Positions 11,279 to 23,354 are shown, numbered from the stretch's first letter. The stretch is 63,063 nucleotides of DNA from Actinomortierella ambigua (GCA_016098155.1 JAAAJB010000140.1:1-63063); one strand, 5' to 3'. Notes: generated by a model not told the origin, from the letters alone. Numbers and translations: made by a program.

Positions 11279-13350
11279 ATGGACGCTCTCCAGGCACAAA
11301 TCACCGAGCAGGGCAACAAGGTCCGCTCGCTCAAGTCCTCCAACGCTGACAAGGAGGCCATCGCTGCCGAGGTTGCTACCCTGCAGGCTCTGAAGGCTGA
11401 GCTCGCTGCTCTCACCGTCAACGATCCTAACGCTGCCCCTGTCAAGGGAGGCGATAAGAAGAAGGACGATAAGAAGAAGGATGACAAGAAGAAGGATACC
11501 GGTCTTACCATCAAGACTCCCAAGGTACTGTCTCTGGCCTCTAATGCACCTTTCGCTCAAGGGAAGAAGGAGGGCGATGGGTTATCAATTGCTCCGCATG
11601 GACGACAACGCATGACTCACGAAAACAAAAAAATTAACCCACTCCCCACTTTTTTTTCCCAACTTTCTGTCTCCACAACATATACAGGGTACCAAGGATT
11701 ACTCGCCTCAGGAGATGGCGATCCGTGAGAAGATCTTCTCGACGATCATCTCTGTCTTCAAGAAGCACGGCGCTGTGACGATCGAGACCCCCGTCTTTGA
11801 GCTCAAGGAGATCCTGACAGGCAAATACGGTGAGGACTCCAAGCTGATCTACGATCTGGAGGACCAGGGTGGCGAGAAGTGCGCCCTCCGCTACGATCTC
11901 ACTGTGCCTTTTGCTCGCTTCCTGGCCATGAACGGCAAGGACTATCAGAACATGAAGAGATATCACATCGCCAAGGTCTACCGCCGTGATCAGCCTGCCA
12001 TGACCAAGGGCCGCATGCGTGAGTTCTTCCAGTGTGTAAGTGATCCCCCTCTCTCTCTCTCACAAATACCTCAGTTGGACATGTCTGGGTGTCAAGCTAC
12101 AAAACTACAAACACTTGGACATATGTGGGTGCTGACAGCTTCGCCCAAGCTACAAAAACCACAAAGCCCCATTACTTTGGATCCACATGACTGATCGTGA
12201 ACGCACATACACATACACATACACGCCGTCTGACTCACTTTGCGCCTTGCTCCCCTTTCATTATCTTTTTTAGGATTTTGACGTTGCTGGAACATACGAT
12301 GCCATGATTCCCGACAGCGAGGTGTTGCGTGTGTTGGTGGAGTGCTTGACGGATCTGGGTCTGGGCGACTTTACGATCAAGATCAACCACCGCAAGATTC
12401 TGGATGGTATCTTTGAGGTGTGCGGTGTCCCCACGGACAAGATCCGCACCATCTCGTCGGCGGTCGACAAGCTGGACAAGCTGCCCTGGGTGGACGTCCG
12501 CAAGGAGATGACCGACGAGAAGGGTCTCGACCCGGCTGTCGCCGACATGATTGGCGAGTATGTCCAGCTCAAGGGTGGTGCCGAGCTGTTGGAGCGCCTG
12601 ACGACCGATGCCCGCCTGAGCGCCAACCAGAGCGCGATGCAGGGTCTGCAGGACATGAAGCTCTTGTTCCAGTACATGGATGCCCTCGACGTGACCCGCT
12701 TCACCTCCTTTGACATGTCGCTCGCCCGTGGTCTGGATTACTACACGGGTCTGATCTACGAGGCCGTGCTCGAGGGCTCTGCTCCCCCAACGCTGGCCAA
12801 CGGCGAGCGGGTTCGTGCCACTGTCCGACAGGGCACGGATGAGTTGGACGAGTCGACCGTGGGTGTTGGTTCGATTGCTGCCGGTGGTCGTTACGATGGA
12901 CTGGTCGGTATGTTCTCGGGCACGAACAAGAAGGGTCAGCCCAACCTGGTGATCCCCTGTGTGGGTGTGTCGATCGGTGTCGAGCGTGTCTTCTCGATCA
13001 TGCTGCAGAAGCAAAAGAACCAGCAGATCAAGGCCAACGCTACCGAGGTCTATGTGGTCGGTCTGGGCGGTGTCTCGATCGGCGACCGTCTCAAGATTTG
13101 CAAGGAGCTGTGGGATGCCGGCATCAAGGCCGAGTTTACATACAAGTTGAAGCCCCGTACCCAGAGCCAATGGGATGCCTGTGACAAGGACATGATCCCG
13201 TTGGCCGTCATTGTCGGTGGCGACGAGATTGAGAAGGGCTTGGTCAAGATCAAGGACATGCGCACCAAGGACGAGTCTCAGAAGGGCGGCATCGAATACC
13301 CACGTGCGGACATGGTTGCCGAGCTCAAGAAGCGCCTTCAGCAGCTTTAA
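11279..13350 (+). CDS. HTS1: Histidyl-tRNA synthetase (class II)
   Basis: Charges tRNA-His with histidine in the cytosol. Exons 11279-11524, 11688-12035 and 12274-13350 give 556 residues, normal for the eukaryotic enzyme. Residues 1-50 form a WHEP-like helical hairpin, followed by a Lys/Asp linker of repeated KKKDD. The catalytic domain shows motif 2 ([20 protein letters not shown], spanning the exon 2/3 join), HisA RGLDYYTG (near 351), HisB GGRYDG (near 402) and motif 3 [10 protein letters not shown]. The C-terminal anticodon-binding domain starts near [10 protein letters not shown]. In yeast one gene makes cytosolic and mitochondrial forms from two starts; no in-frame upstream ATG with a targeting sequence was noticed here, so a mitochondrial form would need another exon, another start or another gene. 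Confidence 0.97.
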
Positions 13351-14797
13351 GGATGCACATCCCTATTTTTTACTCGTTTGTTTTTTTTTTCTTGTTCTTG
13401 TAATCAAATACAGCAGCATAGTCTCCATTGTGACAACATATTTTGCCATGTACCCTCCTTTGCTGGTTGTCCTGTTGAAGTGCAGGCAACGATTCGTTCG
13501 AGATGGATGCAACAGAGAGCGACCTCCACTCCTGTTCTTGGGGAGGAAAAAAAACTTTTCATCATGAAGTGTGGACAGAACAGAAGGTCTATTCTCTACC
13601 TGGTACGCGCTTCTCGCTGTAACCAGATTTTCGAAAAATAAAATAAAATAAAAGTTTACTACCGAGGTGCTCAATTGCGCCCCTACCAACAAGCTGATGA
13701 TATCTGAAACTTGTTCGTGATAACGTCTCTCCTGTAGTCTGGCTCAGCTCCTCGCAGAGGAACACGGTGCATGTGCGTATTTTACCCATTTTTCTTGTCG
13801 ACTTTATCTGGCACCATTGCCGGTCGGCCATGGAGCCGCTTGCAGCGCTAGGTAGACCATCATCCTCAGGCTCGTTGGCACCACCACGCACTTGATCCAG
13901 GTAGGAAAACAGTGTAGTCCTCACAACGCATTATGGGACCGAAGGGTGTATCACCACGGGGGGGGGGGGGGGGACAAAATTAAAAAAGTCTCCCCTAATG
14001 GGACAAACAAGAAAAAAATAAAAAAGAATGAANNNNNNNNNNGACTCCGTTGAGGGGGAGGGGGGTGCAGCACGCGGGGGGGGGGGGGGGGAGCGAAACT
14101 TCACAAGTCTTCCGCTATCGGTCAGACCAGATACAACTTGACATCGATTGTACGATGAGCTTTAATATTCTCATACGCTTGTCTTAGCTGCAACGCTTAA
14201 AGCCACTCGTGAGTGAAGCTGTTGGGATGACATTTGTGCCCCGCCTTCGCCCAACTGCCGTGGTCGTGGGAGGGTCTTGTAGCTGAGATTGATTTGGGGG
14301 AGCTCGCCATACGACGCACATTGTTGGTCGTTGTGCGATCGGGTTTTCGGCTCTGGCATTCCCTACTTGTGTAAGTATCTACTCTCCCTTTCTATGACAA
14401 CAGTGGCAACAATAGTTGTTGTGGTGGAGAAAACTGTACGTAGAAAAAAAAAAGCAATAGATAGTATCATAGCACTGGACAAAACAGCCGGAGAAACAAA
14501 ACAGATCGAAGACCTGCATACGCGAATGAGCTGGACGTGTAAATTTCAGGTAAAAAAATCTGAGCTCGAAGAACAGAATCAGTTTCTTCAAATAATAATG
14601 CTTGGTTTCCTAGCCACAGGAGCGCGTTGTGTGGCATGCCCTCCAAGGGCAATGCGTGCAGGCACATGGACCACACTCCAAAGGGTAATTCTATTTGTCT
14701 TGCATGAATTTTGAATAATGATTTACATTGTGCATACAATCTAATCAATCTACGCTCTCTATAGAATGCAAGTTCTCCTTGGCGGAACGTCTGCTGG
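13351..14797. other. Intergenic region with gap and poly-G runs
   Basis: This region separates the synthetase from the Myb-type gene. It holds long G runs near 13960 and 14080 on both sides of a 10-base gap. A donor-like GTAAGT near 14370 and an acceptor-like CTATAG at 14759-14764 suggest a 5' UTR intron, or further coding exons, for the downstream gene. No independent gene is supported. Confidence 0.45.
14033..14042. other. Assembly gap (10 N)
   Basis: Ten unknown bases flanked by poly-G runs that typically stop sequencing. True gap length is unknown. Confidence 0.99.
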
Positions 14798-17338
14798 ATG
14801 AAGGATGCACGGAGCATGGCGACCACAGTACCACCGCCACCACGACCACAACCACAAACAGCGACACTTGAGGCGCAAAGGGACCCGACCAAGAAGAAGA
14901 AGAAGATGAAGCCATCCATTCAATGGACCAAGGAACTCGACGACCAACTCCGGGAGCTGGGCGCGCAAGCCGGAAAGACCCTCGCATGGCACGAGGTTAG
15001 CAATAAGCTACAGATCTCCCGGTCATCCCTCTACGCACGGTACTGCAAGTTGATGGACCCACGACTGGAGCAGTTGGTCCAGGACGAGGACCGGATGCGC
15101 CAGCTCGACCACTTGGTCTCGTTTCAGTTGCACTGGCTGGATATCGCCAAAATCATGCACGTCCCATCCTTTGTCCTCGAAGCTGCCTTCAAGCGCCGAC
15201 ACCCTGCCATGGCGTCCCCCCACATGTCCCGCCTCATGAAAGCCGCCGACGATCCTCGGTACCAGCTGCACCCCTCATCGCCTTCCTCGACCACTACCAC
15301 CACCACCACCACCCGGTCGATGACCAACAAGAACAACAAGAGCAGGAGCAGAAAAAACAAGAAGGACAGCCACAACAACAACAACACGACCATCATGTAT
15401 CTAGGATACCCCCTCGAGCCCTGGCCCGAGATGGATTGGCAGGCAATCTCAACCGAGCTGTTTAAGGACAAGATTGAACCCGAGGTGCTGCGAGCAAACT
15501 ACCAGCGGTGCCGGGTCTCGCAGCTTCGCTTCTCGACCAAGGATCACGAGCATCTGCGGGCGGCTGTTTTAACGCAGCTCAAGGCAACGCCAACGCCGTC
15601 GCAGGAAGAGGGATTGATGGAAGAGGAGGAGGATGAGAGCCGGCTTGACTGGGACCGGATCCACCACGAAGGGATGGGCGGGCGGTACTCGCCCGGTGTC
15701 TGTCGGCATGCCTGGGCGCGGCAAAAGGAGCCCAACTTTCCGTTGAATCCATGGCAAGAACCCGAGATGATCACCTATTGGCAACAATATTTGATGCAGG
15801 GGCAGCAGTGGCACCTCATCGCGCGACATTTGCCCAACCGTACCGCCTTGGACTGTCGTCGTGATTTCCAAAAACTGGCCAAGAAGGCGGATCTTCTGGG
15901 CGACAAATTCAAGCAGCGCGTGATTGATGGATTGCGTGCGAGAAAGGGTGCTAGCGGCGGCGGCGTGCCCGTCAAGTTCCCCACCTTCTTTTTCTCCGCA
16001 ACCTCGTGGACCCCAGAGCTCGATGCTCGCCTGATGACATATTATCATGAGGCCCGCGCACAGTTCAGTCCGAGGGTCTGGGATTCGGTCGCGGCACGCC
16101 TGAATGTTGGCGCCTCCGCCCTCCAGTGTACGCACCGTGTCGAGAAGCTACAGTCTGAAGCTGCACAAAGGGTCAATGAGGCAGCGCTGGAGGAAGGTCA
16201 TGACAAACTGGTTCAAGTCACAAAGGACGACGCAAAAAAAGAACAGGCAAGCCCAGCCGTTGTCATGGGTGACGATCATCGTCCAGTCCAGTCCAACTCA
16301 TGGTCCAAAAAAGCGAGCTATAGATCATCGCTCACCACCGAAGAGAAGGAGCGTCTGACGCACCTCGTCCAAACGATCAACCCAACACAAAACAACGGAT
16401 GGGACAAAGTGAGTGCGCAAATGCCCGGTCGCCCTATTGCTTCGCTCAAGGTCCTCTGGAATGAGTTTCAGCGGGCCATGATCATCGACGACCCACAGGG
16501 CCGCGAAGCCGTCGAGCGTTCCGTTCTTCGACATGGCGACGGCATGTGGCATGCCATTGGCGACGACCTGACCGCATGGCTATACCGCCATCGCGGCGGC
16601 AGTGATAGTGGCCTTTCAGCGAAGGAATCCATCCCAATAGACCCAAAGGGCGCGGCTCGGGTCCGCCCCAAGATGGCGAAGATGCTCTGGACACGCCTTT
16701 CTCAGGACCGGAGACACAGCCCGATCTGGACCCCACACCAGCTCGAAGTGCTCCAAAAGGTTGTACGAGAGGTGGTTGTGGAGGGTGGTGAACACGATGG
16801 TGGTGCTGCTGGTGCTGCTGGTGCCGAGAACGGTCGTAGCCTTCGACCCACCATTGACGACTGGTTGGTGATTGGGCGACGCGTCGAAGGCAAGAGCTCG
16901 CTGCACTGCATGACCATGTGGCATCAGTTGCAGAAGGATCCCAAACGGGCGCAGCAGCGGTTGGTCGCCCAGGCGGTCTTGCAGCATCTGTGGATCCATG
17001 GCCGACTGCCCACCACCGAACGAGACAAGGCCCAATGGAGGAAGGACAACCCGGGCTTGCCGCTCCAGGTGCCAGACGTCCTCCTTGCTCAAAAATTGCC
17101 GCCCCAGCGGCCAGAGGTCGTCCTTGCTGAAAACCCAACCGACAGCCCCCGGAAAAATGACATCTGGCTATCCCAGTGGGACGACATTCTCGAGATGGCG
17201 GTCGAGAGGTATGGCGCCACTCATACCAACTACCTCCGCCTCGCCGAGATCTTGGGCACGACCCCACACCAAGTCAGCTGTGCTAGGCATCGCATGGTTC
17301 GGAGGAACTACTTGAAATCTGCAGGCAGGCGCAAATGA
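14798..17338 (+). CDS. Multi-Myb/SANT-repeat protein
   Basis: Probable nuclear DNA-binding or chromatin protein. One 846-residue exon, with a possible unresolved 5' exon; an alternative start is the Met at residue 7. About eight Myb/SANT-like repeats can be picked out by their spaced Trp residues: near WTKELDDQLRELG, PEMDWQAISTELF, LDWDRIHHEGMG, YWQQYLMQGQQWHLIAR, WTPELDARLMTYY, GWDKVSAQMPG, WTPHQLEVLQKVV and QWDDILEMAVERYG. Between repeats one and two sits a Thr/Asn/Lys/Arg-rich linker that may act as a nuclear localisation signal. Spacing of repeats is irregular, unlike the three-repeat c-Myb layout; snRNA-activating SNAPc4 and fungal multi-Myb expansions are alternatives. No precise ortholog is claimed. 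Confidence 0.78.
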   Translation: MKDARSMATTVPPPPRPQPQTATLEAQRDPTKKKKKMKPSIQWTKELDDQLRELGAQAGKTLAWHEVSNKLQISRSSLYARYCKLMDPRLEQLVQDEDRMRQLDHLVSFQLHWLDIAKIMHVPSFVLEAAFKRRHPAMASPHMSRLMKAADDPRYQLHPSSPSSTTTTTTTTRSMTNKNNKSRSRKNKKDSHNNNNTTIMYLGYPLEPWPEMDWQAISTELFKDKIEPEVLRANYQRCRVSQLRFSTKDHEHLRAAVLTQLKATPTPSQEEGLMEEEEDESRLDWDRIHHEGMGGRYSPGVCRHAWARQKEPNFPLNPWQEPEMITYWQQYLMQGQQWHLIARHLPNRTALDCRRDFQKLAKKADLLGDKFKQRVIDGLRARKGASGGGVPVKFPTFFFSATSWTPELDARLMTYYHEARAQFSPRVWDSVAARLNVGASALQCTHRVEKLQSEAAQRVNEAALEEGHDKLVQVTKDDAKKEQASPAVVMGDDHRPVQSNSWSKKASYRSSLTTEEKERLTHLVQTINPTQNNGWDKVSAQMPGRPIASLKVLWNEFQRAMIIDDPQGREAVERSVLRHGDGMWHAIGDDLTAWLYRHRGGSDSGLSAKESIPIDPKGAARVRPKMAKMLWTRLSQDRRHSPIWTPHQLEVLQKVVREVVVEGGEHDGGAAGAAGAENGRSLRPTIDDWLVIGRRVEGKSSLHCMTMWHQLQKDPKRAQQRLVAQAVLQHLWIHGRLPTTERDKAQWRKDNPGLPLQVPDVLLAQKLPPQRPEVVLAENPTDSPRKNDIWLSQWDDILEMAVERYGATHTNYLRLAEILGTTPHQVSCARHRMVRRNYLKSAGRRK

Positions 17339-17581
17339 TGGTAAACTGAATAGAATGACGACCCCCTGAGGCTCCTCCTTGTCTTTCTTTGTTTTCGCTT
17401 ATGTATGATAATCCTTGTTTATTTGTGTGTGTGTTTGTGTTGTCTACGCGTTTTGTTTTTTTTTTCGGTATGTGGACAAGGGGGAAGAGGTGGAGGCAGG
17501 AAAGAAGGGAGGGGGGTGACAATAAAAAATTGGGATGGAACGTCATATTCCTCACACCGTACAAACGCCCCCTCGGGTGAT

Positions 17582-19213
17582 TTATACACGCTTCTTCGAG
17601 CTACTGCCTGTCGTGAACTGTGCCAGAGACGCCGAGATGTCGGGCATCTCAAAGCTTGGTGCCTGTGCCTGGAAATCCTGCATCTCCTCCATGGCTTGGG
17701 GATCTAGTTTGTATTCAAAGAACAATGGATGATTGGATAAATGAGTATTGTAGCAAAGCGGAGACGGTCAGGAATTAGTGAATAAAGGTCGCATGAAAGA
17801 ACAAAAAAAAAGAGCAGTTGCACTCACCCATATTGGCCATCATCTTGGGCATGACGAAGAGCTGAAAGGAAAAGAAGATAAAAAAGGGGGGGGGGATTTC
17901 GAGTGGATTGGTTAATTCATTCCTGTCCATCACTTGCTATCAACTGTTGATTCGTACAAAGACAATAATAGAGCAGTCCTTCAACTCACCATGAGGACAG
18001 AGAAGCCCATCATGAGCATCATAGGGTTAGCGAAAAGATGAGAGATCTTGAAACCCTCGCGAGGCTATAGTGGAGTCATGGGAACAGAAGGCCCGTAGTA
18101 AGTTTCAGTGATTTTTTTTACCCAAATGCAAATCAGGCCGCCATGCAAAACAAGTGTTGATAAAAAAAAAAAAAGAAAGCCTACCACAAAGTAGCCAGCT
18201 TCTACACGAGGGCTGAGGATGAGAGGCGTAGGAAGTCGGTTCTCTGTGTTGGACCAGTCCGATCCATAGGCGACAAGGTTGGCCGTCGATCCCTTGTCGC
18301 TCACTACGACGCGGACCTATGAGAGAGAAGTACCAATGTGGTGAGACAACATTGCAGCTCCCATGTTGTGGCTGTTGTCGTTGTTGCTGTTCGTTTGTTC
18401 ATTCTATGCTGTCTGATCCTTTTGGTTCATACCGATGGGTAGATGTACTGTGGACTCCTGACTTCCAAAAGATAGGCACCATCGGGGACATCACTACATG
18501 GCAAATCGACACATTAAAAAAGACCACTTTGTTAGTCCTTTCTCTCTCTCTTCATACGAAGGGAAAACAAGATCCATTTTTTTTTTGTTTTTGTGTCGCG
18601 TCAGCGTCTTTCCTGATCCGTTGAAATGAAAAAAAACTTACAAGAAAAACTTGCCATCCTTGTTGATCATGGCAGAGAACTGGCCTCCACTGAGGACAAC
18701 GCGTGTCCTTAAGGACAGGTCTAAGAGGAGAGTGGAATCAAGGAGGAAGTTGGAGGAGGAGGAGGGGGAGGATTTCACTGTCAGGTGGAAAGAGGACACG
18801 GTGGATCTACGTGGTATATCATTCTCGCAAACACCCATTCGGTTCTGAGCTGGCATATAAGTTTTATCGCCACACGCACCTTTAGGACTGGGAAAATCTG
18901 CAGGACCAAGAACAGTGCCCTCCACTTGACCGGCGTCAGCAAATGTGCTCAAGCTGTGATGTGGTGCAGGAAGAAGAAGAAGAAGAAGACGAGGGAGAAG
19001 AAAAGAATGAGGAAAAAAAAGTAGAGTGGGGGGGGTACCATGGGAGTGGGGAAACGGAGGAGGGAGAGTCAGCATGGTTAGATGATGTCCGGTGGTACTC
19101 CAGAGGTTCTCCCGCCTTTTTTAGCACTGCACAGCGTGTCCTTGATGGTTGGCGTGTTTCCCGTGCCTTAGTAATGCCGATGCAAGCAACGCGAATGCCT
19201 TGATGAACTTCAT
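17582..19213 (-). CDS. EMC7: ER membrane protein complex subunit 7
   Basis: Lumenal-domain subunit of the EMC insertase, which helps put transmembrane proteins into the ER membrane. Eight short exons (19167-19213, 18880-18953, 18642-18720, 18433-18493, 18185-18316, 17990-18064, 17828-17861, 17582-17703) join in frame to 207 residues. It has a signal peptide (MKFIKAFALLASALL), a beta-sandwich region with VVLSGGQF and DVPDGAYLLEV, and one transmembrane helix near NPMMLMMGFSVLMLFVMPKMM, the family hallmark, then a short cytosolic tail. The first intron appears to use a GC donor (CTAAG|GCACGG); the only GT alternative found gives a much poorer signal peptide. Gene ends 3' to 3' with the Myb-type gene. 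Confidence 0.93.
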
Positions 19214-19569
19214 GGTTGTGGTGGTGAGGAAGGTTGATGAGAGGAGGGACAAAGGGGGCTCTGGCCTTACAGCGCTTGCCCACTCAGTCTTCAATATAAT
19301 TTCGTGCACAAAGCCACTCGATCGACATTTTTCTTGATTTTCATTCCACTCTGCCCATGCTTGAAAGGGGGGTGGGTGGTGGTGGGGCGAACCAGGCAGC
19401 ACTTTTTTTTTTTTTTACAGACACATGTGCTTCAATTGGTAGACACTTTGTAAAGGAGAGAAAATGGGGGGGGGGGTTTAATGTTCTACAGCAGTGAATA
19501 AAGAATGCGGATATCATGAATGCATAGATGTTGAGTGGGTGGATTTGATTAGCGCATAGGAGAGAGGGC

Positions 19570-22500
19570 TTAGTAGACCTCGAGCACGTAGCGCTCCTCC
19601 TCCTTGAGCTTGTTGACGATACGGTTGGCATCAACCAAAGCGCACTGCTCGCCCTCCATGAAGCTCTTGACGATCGCATCCTTGACATCGCCAGCAGGCC
19701 ACGTAGGGCCGCAGAGGTAAAAGTGGCCGTTGTGCTTGGCATCCAACAGATACTCGTGCAGCAGAGCACCGTCCTCGTTCATCCTGTGCTGGATATACAC
19801 CTTCTGCTTCTGGTCACGCGAGAAGGCCGGGCGCAGGTGCGTGAGCAGGCCGTCGGCGTTGTAGGCCTCGAGCTCCTCGCCGTACAGGTACTCGTTCGCG
19901 CGGTTGCGCGAGCCAAAGTACAAGATCATCGGTCCAACCTTCAGACCCTGCTCCTTCTGCCACGCGCGCTCCTGGATGAAGGCGCGGAAGGGCGCCATAC
20001 CGGTACCGAGACCAGCCATGATCACGGGCTGGTGCGGCTCGGGAGGCAGCGTCATGACCGAGGGCTTGATCGAGACCGTGATGTGGTCTCCGACCTTGAG
20101 CGATGTCAGGTAGCGTGTGCACTGACCAAAGCGCTGCTTGCCAGAAGGCGCCACCCAGTCAACTGCGACAATGAGCAGGTGCACCGAGTTGGGATGGGCC
20201 TTTTGCGACGACGCAATCGAGTAGTGGCGAGGCTTGATCGGCGGCAGGATCTGCAGCAGCTCCGGCACCGATGGGTGGGCCGATGGGAACTCGCGCAGGA
20301 TGTCGGCGTGCGTCAGCGTCTCGTCGACACGGTCCTTGAACTCGGCCGCACCCTCGGCCGAGATCAAAAACTCGAGACGCTCCTTCTCTGTGGGGTTGGT
20401 CGCAAATCGGATCAGATCCGCGTAGAAACGCTTCGAGGGACGGCCAAAGAGATCCAGCTGCTGCTGCAGGACCTGGAGAAGCGTGTTGACCTGGTTGAAC
20501 GGCTTGGAACCTGCTGGGGCGTTCTTGGCGGGCTGTCGAGGAGCCACAACAATCGATTCGGGCTTCTCGCCGTAAAACTCGATAAACTCGAGGACCTCCT
20601 GAGTGTCGTTCCATCCGTGGATACCCAGAGCATCGCCAATCTCGTACTTGAGGCCGGTCTCGAGGGTGTCCATCTCGAGATGGAAAACATAGCGGTCGTA
20701 CGTGGTGGGCGTAAGACGCTTGTGCTCCGTGATCTGAACGACGTAGTGGTGGTCGTCCGACAGCTTGTGTTCGGTCGCGTAAGATTCGCCAAACATGAGC
20801 TGGAAAGCAGCCTGGTGCCAAGTGGCCGTCTTGGCAAGAGCAGTCTCGGCATCCTCCTCCACAGCCGCAGTTGACGTAGAAGCAGCAGCGGCAGCAGCAG
20901 TCTTGGAGGCCTCAAAGGCGCCAGCAAGGCCACGGATCGTGGGGACGACACGCTTGGGCAGGGCCTGAGCAGCGGCCTTCTCCTCTTCGGTGAGCTCGGT
21001 CGTCAGCCAGTTGGGGTTCTGGGGCACCTCGACCACCTCCTTGTCGACCTTCTCAACGAGCTCGGTGATAAGCTCCTTCAGAGCACGGTTGTTTGACGAA
21101 TCGTACTTTTGTTCAATCTTGCCAAACGCGGCCTCACGGTAGTTGGAGGAGAAGGTCTTGAGGACAGCAATCTCGCCGAGAAGGGTCTTACCAACACCAG
21201 CCAAACCAAGGTCCTTGGCGATCGTGTCAAGATCAATCAGCAACAGACGGATCTGCTTGGTACCGAGCGCCAGGCGGAAGGCGGGGGAGGTCTTGGTCTC
21301 AGCCTCGTCAGCTGTCCAAGGAGTGTTGACCAGAAGGATAGCGCCCTCCTCCAGAGAATCCAGAACGTCGTAATCCTCAAGGATAGAAGCATCTTGGACA
21401 GCAGCATAGCTGGCCGTGGCAACCTCGGCGAAGGGAGCCGTGGCAGACGTTGTCAACTGGACGCGGGTCTCGACCACGGCAGTGTGGCGGAACGAGTTGA
21501 CACGCGAGCTATGCTGAACACGCTTCGCAACAGTGCTGGACAGATGCTTGGCAACGTGGGCCGAGACAGGGGCCGAGGTTGCGGTCTCCCAGAAAATAGC
21601 CTGCTTAAAGTTGTCATGCGAAGCCTCGGTGTCGGCGACAACAGCGGCCAGGTCCACCTCACCATTGTTGGTCTGCTCAACCACAGCCTTGAGCCAGCCC
21701 TGCGAGAGGGCGCTACCATAGTGACCATACTTGACGTCGACAACTTTGGGCTTGGAAGCACCGGTCCACAGGCTGAGCGAAGCAGAGACATCCAGGAAGA
21801 GAGGGCCGGGAGCGGTAGAGCTGGAAACAGGCTCAACGACAACAATCTTCTTGGCCGACTGAGGGACAGCCTTCAGGAAGTGCGAGAACGACCATGGGCG
21901 GTAGAGACGGACGTTCAACACACCAACCTAGAATAAACAATTACAAAGACATCGTAGAATTTTTGGTGGGTGAGTATTCGTTATCTCATCAGGGATGGAC
22001 GAGCGGGGAGAGACGGGGGAGGGGGGAAGGCAGAGATGCTTACCTTGCTACCGAGATTATGAGCAACATTGGCAGCAGGACCAAAGACGACAACGACAGT
22101 CTCGGCATTCGCAGGACCAGTGTACTCAAAGGCCTTGTAGGTGCGACCGACAAGAGTCGAGGCACGCTCAAAGATGGCCTCGATGCCAGAGACCAGAGCA
22201 CTCTCGTCGTGACCAACGACGGTCTTGCGGGTCTCGCCCTTGACGAACGAGGCAATCTTATCATCCTTCACAGTGTTGATGCTCTCGACCTGGTGGGAGG
22301 TCTGGACGCCATCAAGAACGTGGATGACAGACTGGGCGGTGCCGGAAGCGGCGGCATGAGCCAAGATCGAAATGTCGTAAGCCTCCTGAACAGTGTTGGA
22401 AGCGAGATACACCAGACCAGTCTCGCGGGCCACCAAGACATCCGAGTAGTCGCCACGGAGCACATTCAGGTCAGCATCGGCAGCCTCGGCAGCGACATGG

Positions 22501-23354
22501 AAGACGACGGGGGTGGAGGATTGGGCGAGCTGATACAGGTTGGGGACCATGTTGAGGATGGCAGCAGAGGAGGCGAGGGTTGAGATGGTGTCATTCTTGG
22601 CAGCCTCGGAGGCAACGGCGCCCTGAATAGCGGCGGCAGCATTGGCACGAGTCGACATTTCCAGGACCTGGGGGGCCAGGGCGGAGCCCTTGGCGTTGCT
22701 GATGCCAGCGTGCGACCATTGTTGGGCCGAGGCGCCAAGGAAGGAGTGGGTCGAGGTCGAAGGGTAGACAAAGACAAGATCCGACAATGCGTAAGACACA
22801 TGCTCAACAGCGAGGTTGCCAGAGAACAGCTGGTGAAGGCTGGTCTCGCTGGCCTGACGGCCAAGAGCGAGCTTGGATCGCAAGGTCAGCGACAGTGAGT
22901 CGTCGTCGACGACTGTGACAGCCGACAAAGGACCCTCGGACGAGGTGACCGAGACGTTGTCATCCTCGACCTTGTTGGTGACCTTTGTTGTTGTTGTTGT
23001 TGTTTTAGTGGTGGTGGTGGTGGTTGTGATGGTGGTGGTCTTCAAGGTGGACAGGATCTCGTCAACATTGGTGGTCTTTGTGAGTGTCGAGGCAAGTTCC
23101 TCGAGCTGGATGGTCTTCAAGGAGGCGAGGATCTGGAGGGAGACTGACTGGGTAATTTGGTGCAGGGAGGCAAGAGCAGCGTTTTCCTTGCGCTGATCCA
23201 GATGCTGGGTGAGGATGATCTTCTTGACGAGAGAGACGTTGGCGAGGGCCTTGGTGAGCTGCTCCGAGGGATCGGGAGGTGCCTGGAATGCTGGTGCAGG
23301 GTCCTTGGGGAGCAGACCTGCAGTGTTGGCGAGTGTATGGAGGAGTGTCAACAT
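19570..23354 (-). CDS. MET10: Sulfite reductase (NADPH) flavoprotein subunit
   Basis: Carries electrons from NADPH through FAD to the haem subunit that reduces sulfite to sulfide in sulfate assimilation. Two exons, 22044-23354 and 19570-21927, give 1222 residues, somewhat longer than yeast Met10. The N-terminal half resembles the pyruvate-ferredoxin-oxidoreductase-like part of fungal Met10 (ending with GPAANVAHNLGSK and GVLNVRLYRPWS across the exon join). The C-terminal half is a ferredoxin-reductase module: FAD-binding RHYSIASS (near 1001), NADPH-binding GLGTGMAPFRAF (near 1073), YLYGEEL, FYLCGPTWPAGDVKDA, and a C-terminal LEVY. A Thr-rich linker (mostly Thr/Lys, about residues 107-125) may explain the extra length. 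The ATG at 23352-23354 is chosen as the frame upstream is Leu/Ser/Pro low complexity typical of a leader. Confidence 0.95.

Noticed and set aside
12235..13170. Minus-strand 311-codon frame opposite histidyl-tRNA synthetase.
   Set aside because: Shadow of a G/C-biased conserved exon; the translation is Leu/Val/Arg-rich without a domain.
14289..14714. Plus-strand frame of 141 codons before the Myb-type gene.
   Set aside because: Contains Lys/Ile low complexity and donor-like sites, with no domain; more likely 5' UTR or intron sequence.
19723..20874. Plus-strand 383-codon frame opposite the sulfite reductase subunit.
   Set aside because: Antisense shadow of a strongly biased conserved exon.
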